NCBI GenBank assembly: GCA_003516285.1
Contig: DPCK01000085.1
Span: 32,308 to 39,047 of the forward strand
Source: Lutibacter sp.
GTDB lineage: Bacteria > Bacteroidota > Bacteroidia > Flavobacteriales > Flavobacteriaceae
DNA: 6,740 nucleotides
Direction: 5' to 3'
Shown here: in pieces, positions 1-5,416 of the stretch
How the letters are laid out: the number at the start of each line of letters is the position of its first letter
Numbering within the stretch: position 1 is the first letter of the stretch
Position numbers and translations under genes: made by a program
Notes under the pieces: model-generated
Told to the model about the DNA's origin: nothing
Databases searched by the model: none
Seen by the model: the letters and a program-made list of their open reading frames with translations, nothing else

Positions 1-11
1 AGAATATAAAT

Positions 12-19
12 TATTTTTG
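12..19 (+). promoter_or_regulatory. Possible -7 promoter box (TATTTTTG) ahead of the rluB-like gene
   Basis: The octamer TATTTTTG matches the Bacteroidota sigma-A -7 consensus TAnnTTTG and lies 16 nt before the ATG at 36, so a transcript would have a leader of roughly 10 nt. The matching -33 element would lie at or beyond the left window edge and cannot be checked. In such AT-rich DNA a chance match is quite possible. Confidence 0.3.
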
Positions 20-35
20 CCAAAAATTAAAAAAA

Positions 36-1031
36 ATGAATTCAAGTAAAAACTCGTCGGGAGGACGACACCAAGGTAAAAAAAAGCCTCAAACCACTAC
101 AGATAAAAAATTTGAACCCAAAAAGTTTGATGCTAAAAAGAAATCTCAAACCACTGCAGACAGAAAGTCTGAACCTAAAAAATTCGATGCTAATAAGAAA
201 ACTTCGGGCAATTTCAGGGACAAACCGGCTTATAAAAGGGAAAGTCCATTTTCTAAAAACGCTAGACCTATTTCAACAGAAGAAAAACCTGCACCGAAAC
301 AAGTTAAACAAAATGATGGTATTGAAGGCATTCGTTTAAACAAATACATTTCCAACTCAGGCGTTTGTTCAAGAAGAGAAGCAGATGTTTATATTAAAGC
401 AGGAAGTGCCACCGTGAACGGAAAACTGGTGACCGAAATGGGCCATATTGTGACGTTGGGCGATGAGGTTCGGTTTGACGGTTCCTTAATTAATCAGGAG
501 CAAAAAAGATATGTGTTGCTGAACAAGCCAAAGAATTACATCACTACGATGGAAGATGAGCGCGGACGTAAAACCGTGATGGAATTAATTGCAAACGCTA
601 CAAAAGAGCGTATTTATCCTGTTGGACGATTGGACAGAAATACAACCGGACTCTTATTATTTACCAATGATGGCGAATTGGCGAAAAAATTGACGCATCC
701 AAAGAGCAATATCCAAAAAATATACCACGCAACATTGGATAAAAAACTGGCAAACACCGATCTTATAAAAATTTCAGAAGGTTTTATGTTGGATGAAAAA
801 CGTGTGATAGTAGATGATATTTCCTATGTTGTGAATCAGCCAAAAACGGAAGTTGGCGTAAAAATTCATTCAGGCAGAAATCGAATTGTGCGCAGGATAT
901 TTGAACACTTTGATTATAGTGTGGTAAAATTGGACCGGGTAATTTTTGCCGGACTTACAAAAAAAGACTTGCCCAGAGGCCATTGGCGCCATTTAACAGA
1001 AATGGAATTAAATACTTTAAGGATGCTTTAA
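36..1031 (+). CDS. rluB: 23S rRNA pseudouridine synthase, RsuA/RluB family, with basic disordered N-terminal extension
   Basis: This enzyme should isomerise a uridine of 23S rRNA to pseudouridine (RluB modifies U2605 in E. coli numbering) during ribosome maturation in the cytosol. Residues about 1-95 are low-complexity, rich in Lys, Ser, Thr and Pro, and contain two tandem 19-residue units (15-33 and 34-52). An S4 RNA-binding domain follows at about 99-145 (RLNKYIS, CSRREAD, VNGK). The catalytic domain covers about 157-325, with the family motif GRLDRNTTGLLLFTND at 197-212. Asp200 is the predicted catalytic aspartate. The late motif GRNRIVRRIF sits at 280-289. At 331 aa it is longer than E. 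coli RluB or RsuA because of the N-terminal tail. The ATG at 36 is taken because the basic tail is in frame and follows an A-rich leader. RluB is preferred over RsuA or RluE/F because basic N-terminal tails are usual in flavobacterial RluB-type proteins, but the exact target uridine is an inference. Confidence 0.92.
   Translation: MNSSKNSSGGRHQGKKKPQTTTDKKFEPKKFDAKKKSQTTADRKSEPKKFDANKKTSGNFRDKPAYKRESPFSKNARPISTEEKPAPKQVKQNDGIEGIRLNKYISNSGVCSRREADVYIKAGSATVNGKLVTEMGHIVTLGDEVRFDGSLINQEQKRYVLLNKPKNYITTMEDERGRKTVMELIANATKERIYPVGRLDRNTTGLLLFTNDGELAKKLTHPKSNIQKIYHATLDKKLANTDLIKISEGFMLDEKRVIVDDISYVVNQPKTEVGVKIHSGRNRIVRRIFEHFDYSVVKLDRVIFAGLTKKDLPRGHWRHLTEMELNTLRML
78..191 (+). repeat. Tandem duplication of a 57-bp unit encoding a lysine-rich 19-residue repeat
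   Basis: Positions 78-134 and 135-191 are adjacent 57-bp units matching at 46 of 57 positions by eye. They encode related 19-residue segments, each ending in EPKKFDA and sharing a QTT core. A third partial start (NKK) follows. Several differences are synonymous or conservative, which points to an old in-frame duplication within the disordered tail of the pseudouridine synthase. Confidence 0.85.
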
Positions 1032-1036
1032 TCCTC

Positions 1037-1074
1037 AAAAACAAAAAACAAGAATATTCTTGTTTTTTGTTTTT
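1037..1074 (+). terminator. Rho-independent-type terminator: 38-bp perfect palindrome after rluB
   Basis: The centre lies between 1055 and 1056 (GAATATTC). Each arm has 19 nt, and an ATAT loop leaves a 17-bp stem. The right arm is T-rich and runs directly into a T tract ending at 1075, so the stem base and U-run overlap. It begins 5 nt after the rluB stop codon. Being symmetric it could also act on the minus strand. A weak outer arm (AATCCT 1030-1035 with AGGATT 1078-1083) includes part of the stop codon. Confidence 0.75.
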
Positions 1075-1129
1075 TATAGGATTTTGTTTCAATATTGATT
1101 GAAATAAATTTTTGGTATTATTATTTTTT

Positions 1130-1137
1130 TATATTTG
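1130..1137 (+). promoter_or_regulatory. Possible -7 promoter box (TATATTTG) for the acidic-tail protein gene
   Basis: TATATTTG is an exact TAnnTTTG match located after the rluB terminator and before the next gene, where a promoter is expected. The nearest TTTG-type -33 element (1111-1114) is only 15 nt upstream, shorter than the usual spacing of about 19-20, so the -33 side is weak. The predicted leader would be about 60 nt, ending at the ATG at 1205. Confidence 0.4.
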
Positions 1138-1204
1138 GCATTATATAAAGAAGTAATTAAATAACCAATGCATTTATTTATGTCTAATGTATAACCAATT
1201 TGTT

Positions 1205-1621
1205 ATGAAGAGAATAATTGTCGATTATAAAAAACTAACCTCTGAGATTCTTAATTTGCTGGTTGAGAAATTTCCTGACGGTTACGGCATTAGGGATATT
1301 ATTAGGTTTACAAACCATAAAGGGCAATATGTAGAAGCTGTTGAAGTTGCAACTGAAGACACCATTTACCTTGTTAAAATTAGCGATGAATTGGTGGACA
1401 GTATGGAAAATTTTTATGAAGAGGAGGAAGATGACAATATTGAGAGAGATTTGGAAATAGATTTAGAATTGAATTTAAAAGTGCCTATTGAAGGCGAAAA
1501 TGATTTGGATGATGATGATTTAGATATTGATGACAATGATGATTTAAATGGTGATTTAAATGGTGATTTAAATGGTGAAGATGATTACAATGAGGATATA
1601 GATGATGATTTTGACAAATAA
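1205..1621 (+). CDS. Conserved-type small protein with very acidic C-terminal tail, function unknown
   Basis: From the ATG at 1205 this is 138 aa. An in-frame ATG at 1187 would add MYNQFV. I prefer 1205 because the segment beginning MKRIIVDYKKLT looks like the true domain start, and I recall flavobacterial relatives starting there. The first ~75 residues form a compact mixed alpha/beta-looking domain (KLTSEILNLLVEKFPDGYG, then EAVEVATEDTIYLVKISDEL). The remainder is dominated by Asp and Glu with a DLNG x3 repeat, giving a strongly negative, probably disordered tail. There is no signal peptide or membrane helix, so it is predicted cytosolic. I recall similar proteins sometimes carrying an automatic 'DNA primase' label, but no primase zinc-finger or TOPRIM motif is visible and I would not use that name. 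It stands as a single gene after a terminator and is convergent with the tRNA. Confidence 0.8.
   Translation: MKRIIVDYKKLTSEILNLLVEKFPDGYGIRDIIRFTNHKGQYVEAVEVATEDTIYLVKISDELVDSMENFYEEEEDDNIERDLEIDLELNLKVPIEGENDLDDDDLDIDDNDDLNGDLNGDLNGEDDYNEDIDDDFDK
1541..1576 (+). repeat. Perfect 3 x 12-bp tandem repeat (GATTTAAATGGT) encoding DLNG repeats
   Basis: Three identical copies lie at 1541-1552, 1553-1564 and 1565-1576. The unit is a multiple of three, so gain or loss of copies keeps the reading frame and only changes the length of the acidic tail. Absence of any base difference between copies suggests recent expansion by replication slippage. Confidence 0.95.
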
Positions 1622-1781
1622 AAAGGGCCAATGATTAATATAAATTGATTTATTTTATAAAATTAAGGCAATCAGAATAAGTCTTTTTATGGATAAATTA
1701 TACAGATTTTAATGGGTATTTTTTAACAAAGCCATTTCCAAACTTTCAACAATTTATGCTTTAAAATTTATAAATATAGAA

Positions 1782-1816
1782 AAACCCTTGAATATCTATC
1801 TGATAATCAAGGGTTT
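1782..1816 (-). terminator. Hairpin terminator downstream of tRNA-Phe, probably bidirectional
   Basis: AAACCCTTGA (1782-1791) pairs perfectly with TCAAGGGTTT (1807-1816). After one mismatch, TATC/GATA (1793-1796 / 1802-1805) adds four pairs, closing a 5-nt loop. Read on the minus strand it begins 10 nt after the tRNA CCA end and its distal arm ends in a T run (TTTTTC), as expected for tRNA termination. On the plus strand it is followed by TTTACTTTTTT, so it could also stop readthrough from the acidic-tail gene. The preceding stretch 1622-1781 shows no gene or other structure that I can support. Confidence 0.75.
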
Positions 1817-1826
1817 ACTTTTTTGA

Positions 1827-1902
1827 TGGTGGTGCCTCCAGGAATCGAACCAGGGACACAAGGATTTTCAGTCCTTTGCTCTACCAACTGAGCTAAGGCA
1901 CC
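1827..1902 (-). tRNA. tRNA-Phe (anticodon GAA), CCA encoded
   Basis: Read on the minus strand the 76-nt cloverleaf is complete. The acceptor stem is GGTGCCT/AGGCACC, the D stem is GCTC/GAGC, the anticodon stem is AAGGA/TCCTT, and the loop CTGAAAA gives anticodon GAA. The variable loop is GTGTC and the T loop is TTCGATT. The discriminator is A and CCA (1827-1829 on the complement) is genome-encoded. The T stem CCTGG/CCTGG contains a central U-U opposition (positions 51:63), while the other four pairs are Watson-Crick. It is a lone tRNA, convergent with the acidic-tail gene and divergent from coaX. Confidence 0.97.
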
Positions 1903-1918
1903 ATCGCTTTAGCGGTTG

Positions 1919-1951
1919 CAAATATAAATTTATTTTTTAGACATATCAAAA
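1919..1951 (-). promoter_or_regulatory. Promoter of tRNA-Phe
   Basis: On the minus strand TTTTG (complement of 1947-1951) is followed after 20 nt by TATATTTG (complement of 1919-1926). This matches the Bacteroidota -33/-7 arrangement (TTTG, about 19-20 nt, TAnnTTTG). The -7 box ends 16 nt before the mature tRNA 5' end at 1902, so the primary transcript would have a leader of about 10 nt to be removed by RNase P. This is the best-formed promoter in the window. Confidence 0.65.
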
Positions 1952-1971
1952 CAATTTAAAAAAATCTGTTG

Positions 1972-1979
1972 TATTTTTG
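1972..1979 (+). promoter_or_regulatory. Possible -7 promoter box (TATTTTTG) for the coaX gene cluster
   Basis: TATTTTTG fits TAnnTTTG and ends 19 nt before the coaX ATG, giving a short leader of roughly 15 nt. A convincing -33 TTTG is not seen at the expected distance. It is back-to-back with the tRNA promoter, with about 20 nt between the two predicted elements, so the two could interfere or share regulation. Confidence 0.4.
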
Positions 1980-1998
1980 AACTCTTTAAGTAATAAGA

Positions 1999-2724
1999 AT
2001 GAACTTAATCATAGATGTTGGCAATACAAGAATTAAAACTGCTGTTTTTTATAACAGTAAATTGATTCATACTGAAAGCATTACAAAAGAATCATTCGAT
2101 TCTGATGTTATTGAAATCATAAAAAAATACCAATGCAGCAATGCAATTATTTCTTCAGTTGGTTCCTTAAAAAACGCTCAAATCGCTAAATTACACGCCG
2201 AAATAAACTTAATTGAGCTGAATTACAACACCAAAGTGCCATTTTTGAATAAATATACCACGCCAAAAACCTTAGGAGTTGACAGAATTGCGTTGGTTTC
2301 TTCGGCAATATCGAAATATACTAACAAAAATGTTTTAATCATTGACGCAGGAACTTGTATTACGTATGATTATATTAACAATGAAGGAATTTATTATGGC
2401 GGTGCAATTTCGCCCGGACTGCAAATGCGATACAAAGCATTAAATTTTTTTACTGAAAAATTGCCGTTGCTCGAGGTTTCAGAAAAATTTGAATTGGTTG
2501 GAAATTCTACCGAAACAAGCATTCATTCTGGCGTTATAAATGGTGTTATAAATGAAATTGATGGAATTATTAATCAGTATAGAAAAAAAAATACAGATTT
2601 AACAGTTGTTTTAACAGGAGGAGATGTAAATTTCTTGTCAAATAGATTAAAAAATGGCATATTTGCCAATCCTAATTTTTTGTTAGAAGGATTGAACACA
2701 ATTTTGACTTATAATATAAAGTAA
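1999..2724 (+). CDS. coaX: Type III pantothenate kinase
   Basis: CoaX phosphorylates pantothenate with ATP to 4'-phosphopantothenate, the first step of coenzyme A synthesis, in the cytosol. The ASKHA-fold motifs are all present: DVGNTRIK at 6-13, GVDR at 93-96, IDAGT at 115-119, GGAISPG at 134-140 and LTGGD at 205-209. The conserved acidic residues of the family correspond to Asp6, Asp95 and Asp116. At 241 aa it is slightly shorter than many family members (about 250-260) but complete. Type III enzymes as a class are not feedback-inhibited by CoA and need a monovalent cation. The ATG is set by the N-terminal phosphate-binding motif beginning at residue 6. Its TAA is followed immediately by the ATG of the next gene, which suggests co-transcription with the envelope genes downstream. 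Confidence 0.96.
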   Translation: MNLIIDVGNTRIKTAVFYNSKLIHTESITKESFDSDVIEIIKKYQCSNAIISSVGSLKNAQIAKLHAEINLIELNYNTKVPFLNKYTTPKTLGVDRIALVSSAISKYTNKNVLIIDAGTCITYDYINNEGIYYGGAISPGLQMRYKALNFFTEKLPLLEVSEKFELVGNSTETSIHSGVINGVINEIDGIINQYRKKNTDLTVVLTGGDVNFLSNRLKNGIFANPNFLLEGLNTILTYNIK

Positions 2725-4008
2725 ATGATAAAAAAAATAATAGTAATTATAACACTATTTGTATCTATTGTCGGTTTTTCACAAAAAAACAATACATCAT
2801 CTTATTCATTTTTCGGAATTGGAGATAAAAATAACGAAAGTACTGTTGAGCAATTGAGTATGGGCGGGGTTGGCGTTTCTTTAAATGAAAGCTATCGTTT
2901 AAATTTTTTAAATCCTGCTGCAAATGCATCTTTGAGATTTACAACCTATACAATGGCTATAGAAAGTTTGAACAGTACTGCAAAAGACAGTAACGACAAA
3001 CAAAGAGCTTCCGCAACATACCTTTCTTATTTGGCTATTGGGTTTCCCTTAGGTGAAAAAGCTGGAATGACCATTGGTTTGTTGCCAAATTCCTCCGTAG
3101 GATATTCGTTGGTATCAAATGAATACGATTCCGAGAATAACCTTACAGAAGTTACGCAATATATTGGTGAAGGCGGAACAAATAAATTGTTTTTAAGTGT
3201 TGGGTACAAACCTTTTAAGAACTTCAGTGTTGGTTTACAGGGAAATTATATTTTCGGAAAAGTTGAAAACAGCATCTTAAATCAGGTGAAAGGCAATGCT
3301 TTGGCCACAAAATACCAAACAACTTCAAACATAAAAGGACTGGCTTTGAATGGAGGATTTCATTATAAAGCAAAAATGAATGATAAAATGGACTTCCTTT
3401 TAGGCGGAAATTTTAATTTTAATAACGAAATTGAGGCAACAGGCAATGAGTATTTATATTCGGTTTCATTAGGGACATTTGAATCGCCTCGTGACACCAT
3501 TTTAAGCACAAATAGTACCGGAATTCTTAAGTCCCCATTAAAATCAACTTTAGGACTTGGTTTGGGTAAAGACAACAAATGGTATGCGGGAGTTGATTAC
3601 AGTTTTCAAAATGCTTTGGCATTGAGTGGCGGTGTTTTTAATAATTATTCAAAAATAGATTATGATAATTACAGTAAAATAGCAGTGGGTGGTTTTTATA
3701 CCCCAAAATTCAATTCAATTACAAGTTACTGGGATAGAGTAACCTATAGAGCTGGAGTTAAATTCGAAAACACCGGATTATTGATTGATGCATCAGGAAA
3801 TGGAACCGATTTTACTGCGATTGACGATTTTGGCATATCTTTTGGAGTAGGGTTGCCAATGAGTAAGCAACTGTCTAATTTGAATATCGGATTTGAGATA
3901 GGAAAAAGAGGACAAACAGCGAATGGCTTAGTACAAGAAAATTATGTGAATTTTAGATTAGGCCTTTCATTAAATGACAAATGGTTTAAAAAATTAGAAA
4001 TATTTTAA
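2725..4008 (+). CDS. Outer-membrane beta-barrel protein of unknown role, possibly FadL/PorV-like
   Basis: Residues 1-20 form a Sec signal peptide (Lys-rich start, Ile/Val/Leu core, GFSQ before the predicted cut). The mature 407 residues show alternating hydrophobic/polar strands and many Gly/Asn/Ser turns, and end in FRLGLSLNDKWFKKLEIF, compatible with an outer-membrane barrel with a terminal aromatic residue. The segment LSMGGVGVSLNES followed by LNPAA (about 44-72) resembles the start of FadL/OmpP1- and PorV-type barrels (GGAGVA...NPAG), but similarity elsewhere is not obvious, so the substrate is unknown. It starts directly on the nucleotide after the coaX stop, so translational coupling is likely. 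It is followed 15 nt later by the exported TPR gene. I recall this coaX-barrel-TPR-lptC order from other Flavobacteriaceae, which supports an envelope-biogenesis role by inference only. Confidence 0.85.
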   Translation: MIKKIIVIITLFVSIVGFSQKNNTSSYSFFGIGDKNNESTVEQLSMGGVGVSLNESYRLNFLNPAANASLRFTTYTMAIESLNSTAKDSNDKQRASATYLSYLAIGFPLGEKAGMTIGLLPNSSVGYSLVSNEYDSENNLTEVTQYIGEGGTNKLFLSVGYKPFKNFSVGLQGNYIFGKVENSILNQVKGNALATKYQTTSNIKGLALNGGFHYKAKMNDKMDFLLGGNFNFNNEIEATGNEYLYSVSLGTFESPRDTILSTNSTGILKSPLKSTLGLGLGKDNKWYAGVDYSFQNALALSGGVFNNYSKIDYDNYSKIAVGGFYTPKFNSITSYWDRVTYRAGVKFENTGLLIDASGNGTDFTAIDDFGISFGVGLPMSKQLSNLNIGFEIGKRGQTANGLVQENYVNFRLGLSLNDKWFKKLEIF

Positions 4009-4023
4009 TTAAAAATTAAGACG

Positions 4024-5379
4024 ATGAGACAAATGAGACAAATTTTAGCTGTATTATTTTTTATAGTTTCAGCCCCGGTTGTTTTTTCACAAGCGGAAAA
4101 CGAAGAATGTATTATTAAATACAATTTGTTTAAAGGTGATTACAGCGCCGGTAAATACGATGTTGCCTACGAAAACTGGTTATGGACTATGGATCATTGT
4201 CCAACACTTACCGTAAATATATATAAATTGGGTATTAAAATCGCCGAAAGCCGATTGGAAGCCGCAACAACTCCAGCCGATAAAGCGGCTGCAGTAAAAC
4301 TTGTTGAAAGAGTTTACACCCAAAGATTGCAACATTTCCCTCAAGACTTAGCGAGAGTTTACAGTGATTTCGCAACTTTTAAAGATGCTCAAGGTGCATC
4401 AGAAGATGAAGTTTTCGTTTTATTGGAAAAATCTTTTAAATCAGATGTTACAGATATTTCCCCTACCAATATTTACAGATATTTTGATATTATCTTAAAT
4501 AAATATAAAGACACAAATGCGCAAAAAGTATTTGACACTTATGATGAAGTTAGTGAAGGCCTTGAAATAAAGAGAGAAGAATATTCAAAACAATTAGACT
4601 TAATTACTGCAAAGGATTCAACTACTTTAAGTGATCGTGATAAAAACAACAAAATGGCTTATGAACAACATCTAACCAATTTGGATCTTGTTGAAACTTC
4701 ACTGGATGCAAAATTGGCAGCAATTTCAACCTGTGAAAACTTGATTCCTTTAAACAAAAAGTATTTTCAAGAAAATAAATCAGATGCTGTATGGTTAAAG
4801 AGAGCGGTATCAAGAATGTATAACAAAGAATGTACTGATGATCCTTTCTATGACATTTTGGTTGAAGCTTATGTTAAAGCAGATCCTTCACCACAAGCTT
4901 CTGTGTTTTATGCTGATATTTTAATGAAAAATGGCGAAACCAATAAAGCAATGGAATATTTCAAAAAAGCGATAGATCAGGAAACAGATTCTTATAACAA
5001 GGCTAAATATGCATTTAAAGTTGCTCAAATTTTAAGAAAAAAAGGCAGATTGGAAGAAGCAAGAACCTATGCTTATAAAGCCCTGGAATTTCAACCAAGG
5101 ATGGGTAATGCCTATTTATTGATTGCAAGTATGTATGCATCAAGCGCCAACTCTTGCGGAAATGACGTGGTATCTAAAAGAATGGTTTATGTAGCCGCTT
5201 TAAATAAAGCATTAAAGGCAAGAGCCGTAGATCCTAGCATTAGTACATTGGCAAATAGATTTATTGCAAGCTATTCAGATAATGTCCCAACCAAAAAGGA
5301 TTTGTTTGTGGCAGGCATACAATCAGGATCTAGCCATAGAATTGGATGTTGGATTAATGAAACAGTAATAGTGCCTTAA
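4024..5379 (+). CDS. Exported tetratricopeptide-repeat protein of unknown function
   Basis: The 451-aa product has a signal peptide (hydrophobic core from about residue 7, VVFSQ at 19-23, predicted cut after Gln23), so it should act in the periplasm or at the outer membrane. The body is almost entirely helical. Recognisable TPR units lie at about 290-322 (ASVFYADILMKNGETNKAME), 324-357 (AFKVAQILRKKGRLEEAR) and 358-405, and a charged, possibly coiled helical region spans about 170-235. The C-terminus ends in a distinctive SSHRIGCWINETVIVP. The mature chain has six cysteines (29, 59, 237, 270, 378, 442). TPR domains normally scaffold protein-protein contacts. Its placement between the barrel protein and lptC suggests partners in the envelope. 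The start is ambiguous, because ATGAGACAA is duplicated so Met1 (4024) and Met4 (4033) are equally placed; both keep the signal peptide. Confidence 0.88.
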   Translation: MRQMRQILAVLFFIVSAPVVFSQAENEECIIKYNLFKGDYSAGKYDVAYENWLWTMDHCPTLTVNIYKLGIKIAESRLEAATTPADKAAAVKLVERVYTQRLQHFPQDLARVYSDFATFKDAQGASEDEVFVLLEKSFKSDVTDISPTNIYRYFDIILNKYKDTNAQKVFDTYDEVSEGLEIKREEYSKQLDLITAKDSTTLSDRDKNNKMAYEQHLTNLDLVETSLDAKLAAISTCENLIPLNKKYFQENKSDAVWLKRAVSRMYNKECTDDPFYDILVEAYVKADPSPQASVFYADILMKNGETNKAMEYFKKAIDQETDSYNKAKYAFKVAQILRKKGRLEEARTYAYKALEFQPRMGNAYLLIASMYASSANSCGNDVVSKRMVYVAALNKALKARAVDPSISTLANRFIASYSDNVPTKKDLFVAGIQSGSSHRIGCWINETVIVP

Positions 5380-5404
5380 ATTAGATTTAAAATATTAAAA
5401 TTGA

Positions 5405-5412
5405 TATATTTG
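5405..5412 (+). promoter_or_regulatory. Possible internal -7 promoter box (TATATTTG) just upstream of lptC
   Basis: An exact TAnnTTTG match lies in the 37-nt gap between the TPR gene and lptC, ending only 4 nt before the lptC ATG. If used, transcription would begin at or within a few nucleotides of the start codon and yield a leaderless or near-leaderless mRNA. No clear -33 TTTG is present at 19-20 nt upstream, so this may be a chance match. Confidence 0.25.
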
Positions 5413-5416
5413 TTGA

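Noticed and set aside
112..339. Open frame of 75 codons on the plus strand inside rluB
   Set aside because: It lies in another frame of the low-complexity Lys-rich tail and its product shows no domain or sensible composition, so it is a shadow of rluB.
1187..1204. Upstream ATG extending the acidic-tail protein by six residues (MYNQFV)
   Set aside because: The extension looks unlike a domain start and falls in the leader containing the ATAACCAAT repeat. It remains possible, since no ribosome binding site decides the matter.
1191..1206. Small inverted repeat ATAAC/GTTAT reaching the ATG at 1205
   Set aside because: Only five AT-rich pairs with a 6-nt loop; too weak to claim as a translation-control hairpin.
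1622..1781. Search for a small gene or ncRNA between the acidic-tail gene and the terminator
   Set aside because: Both strands hold only very short frames and no stable hairpin or promoter box that I could support.
2725..4008. Calling the barrel protein a fatty-acid transporter (FadL)
   Set aside because: Only the short GGVGVSLNE...NPAA segment is similar, and the typical FadL N-terminal hatch and overall motifs are not evident.
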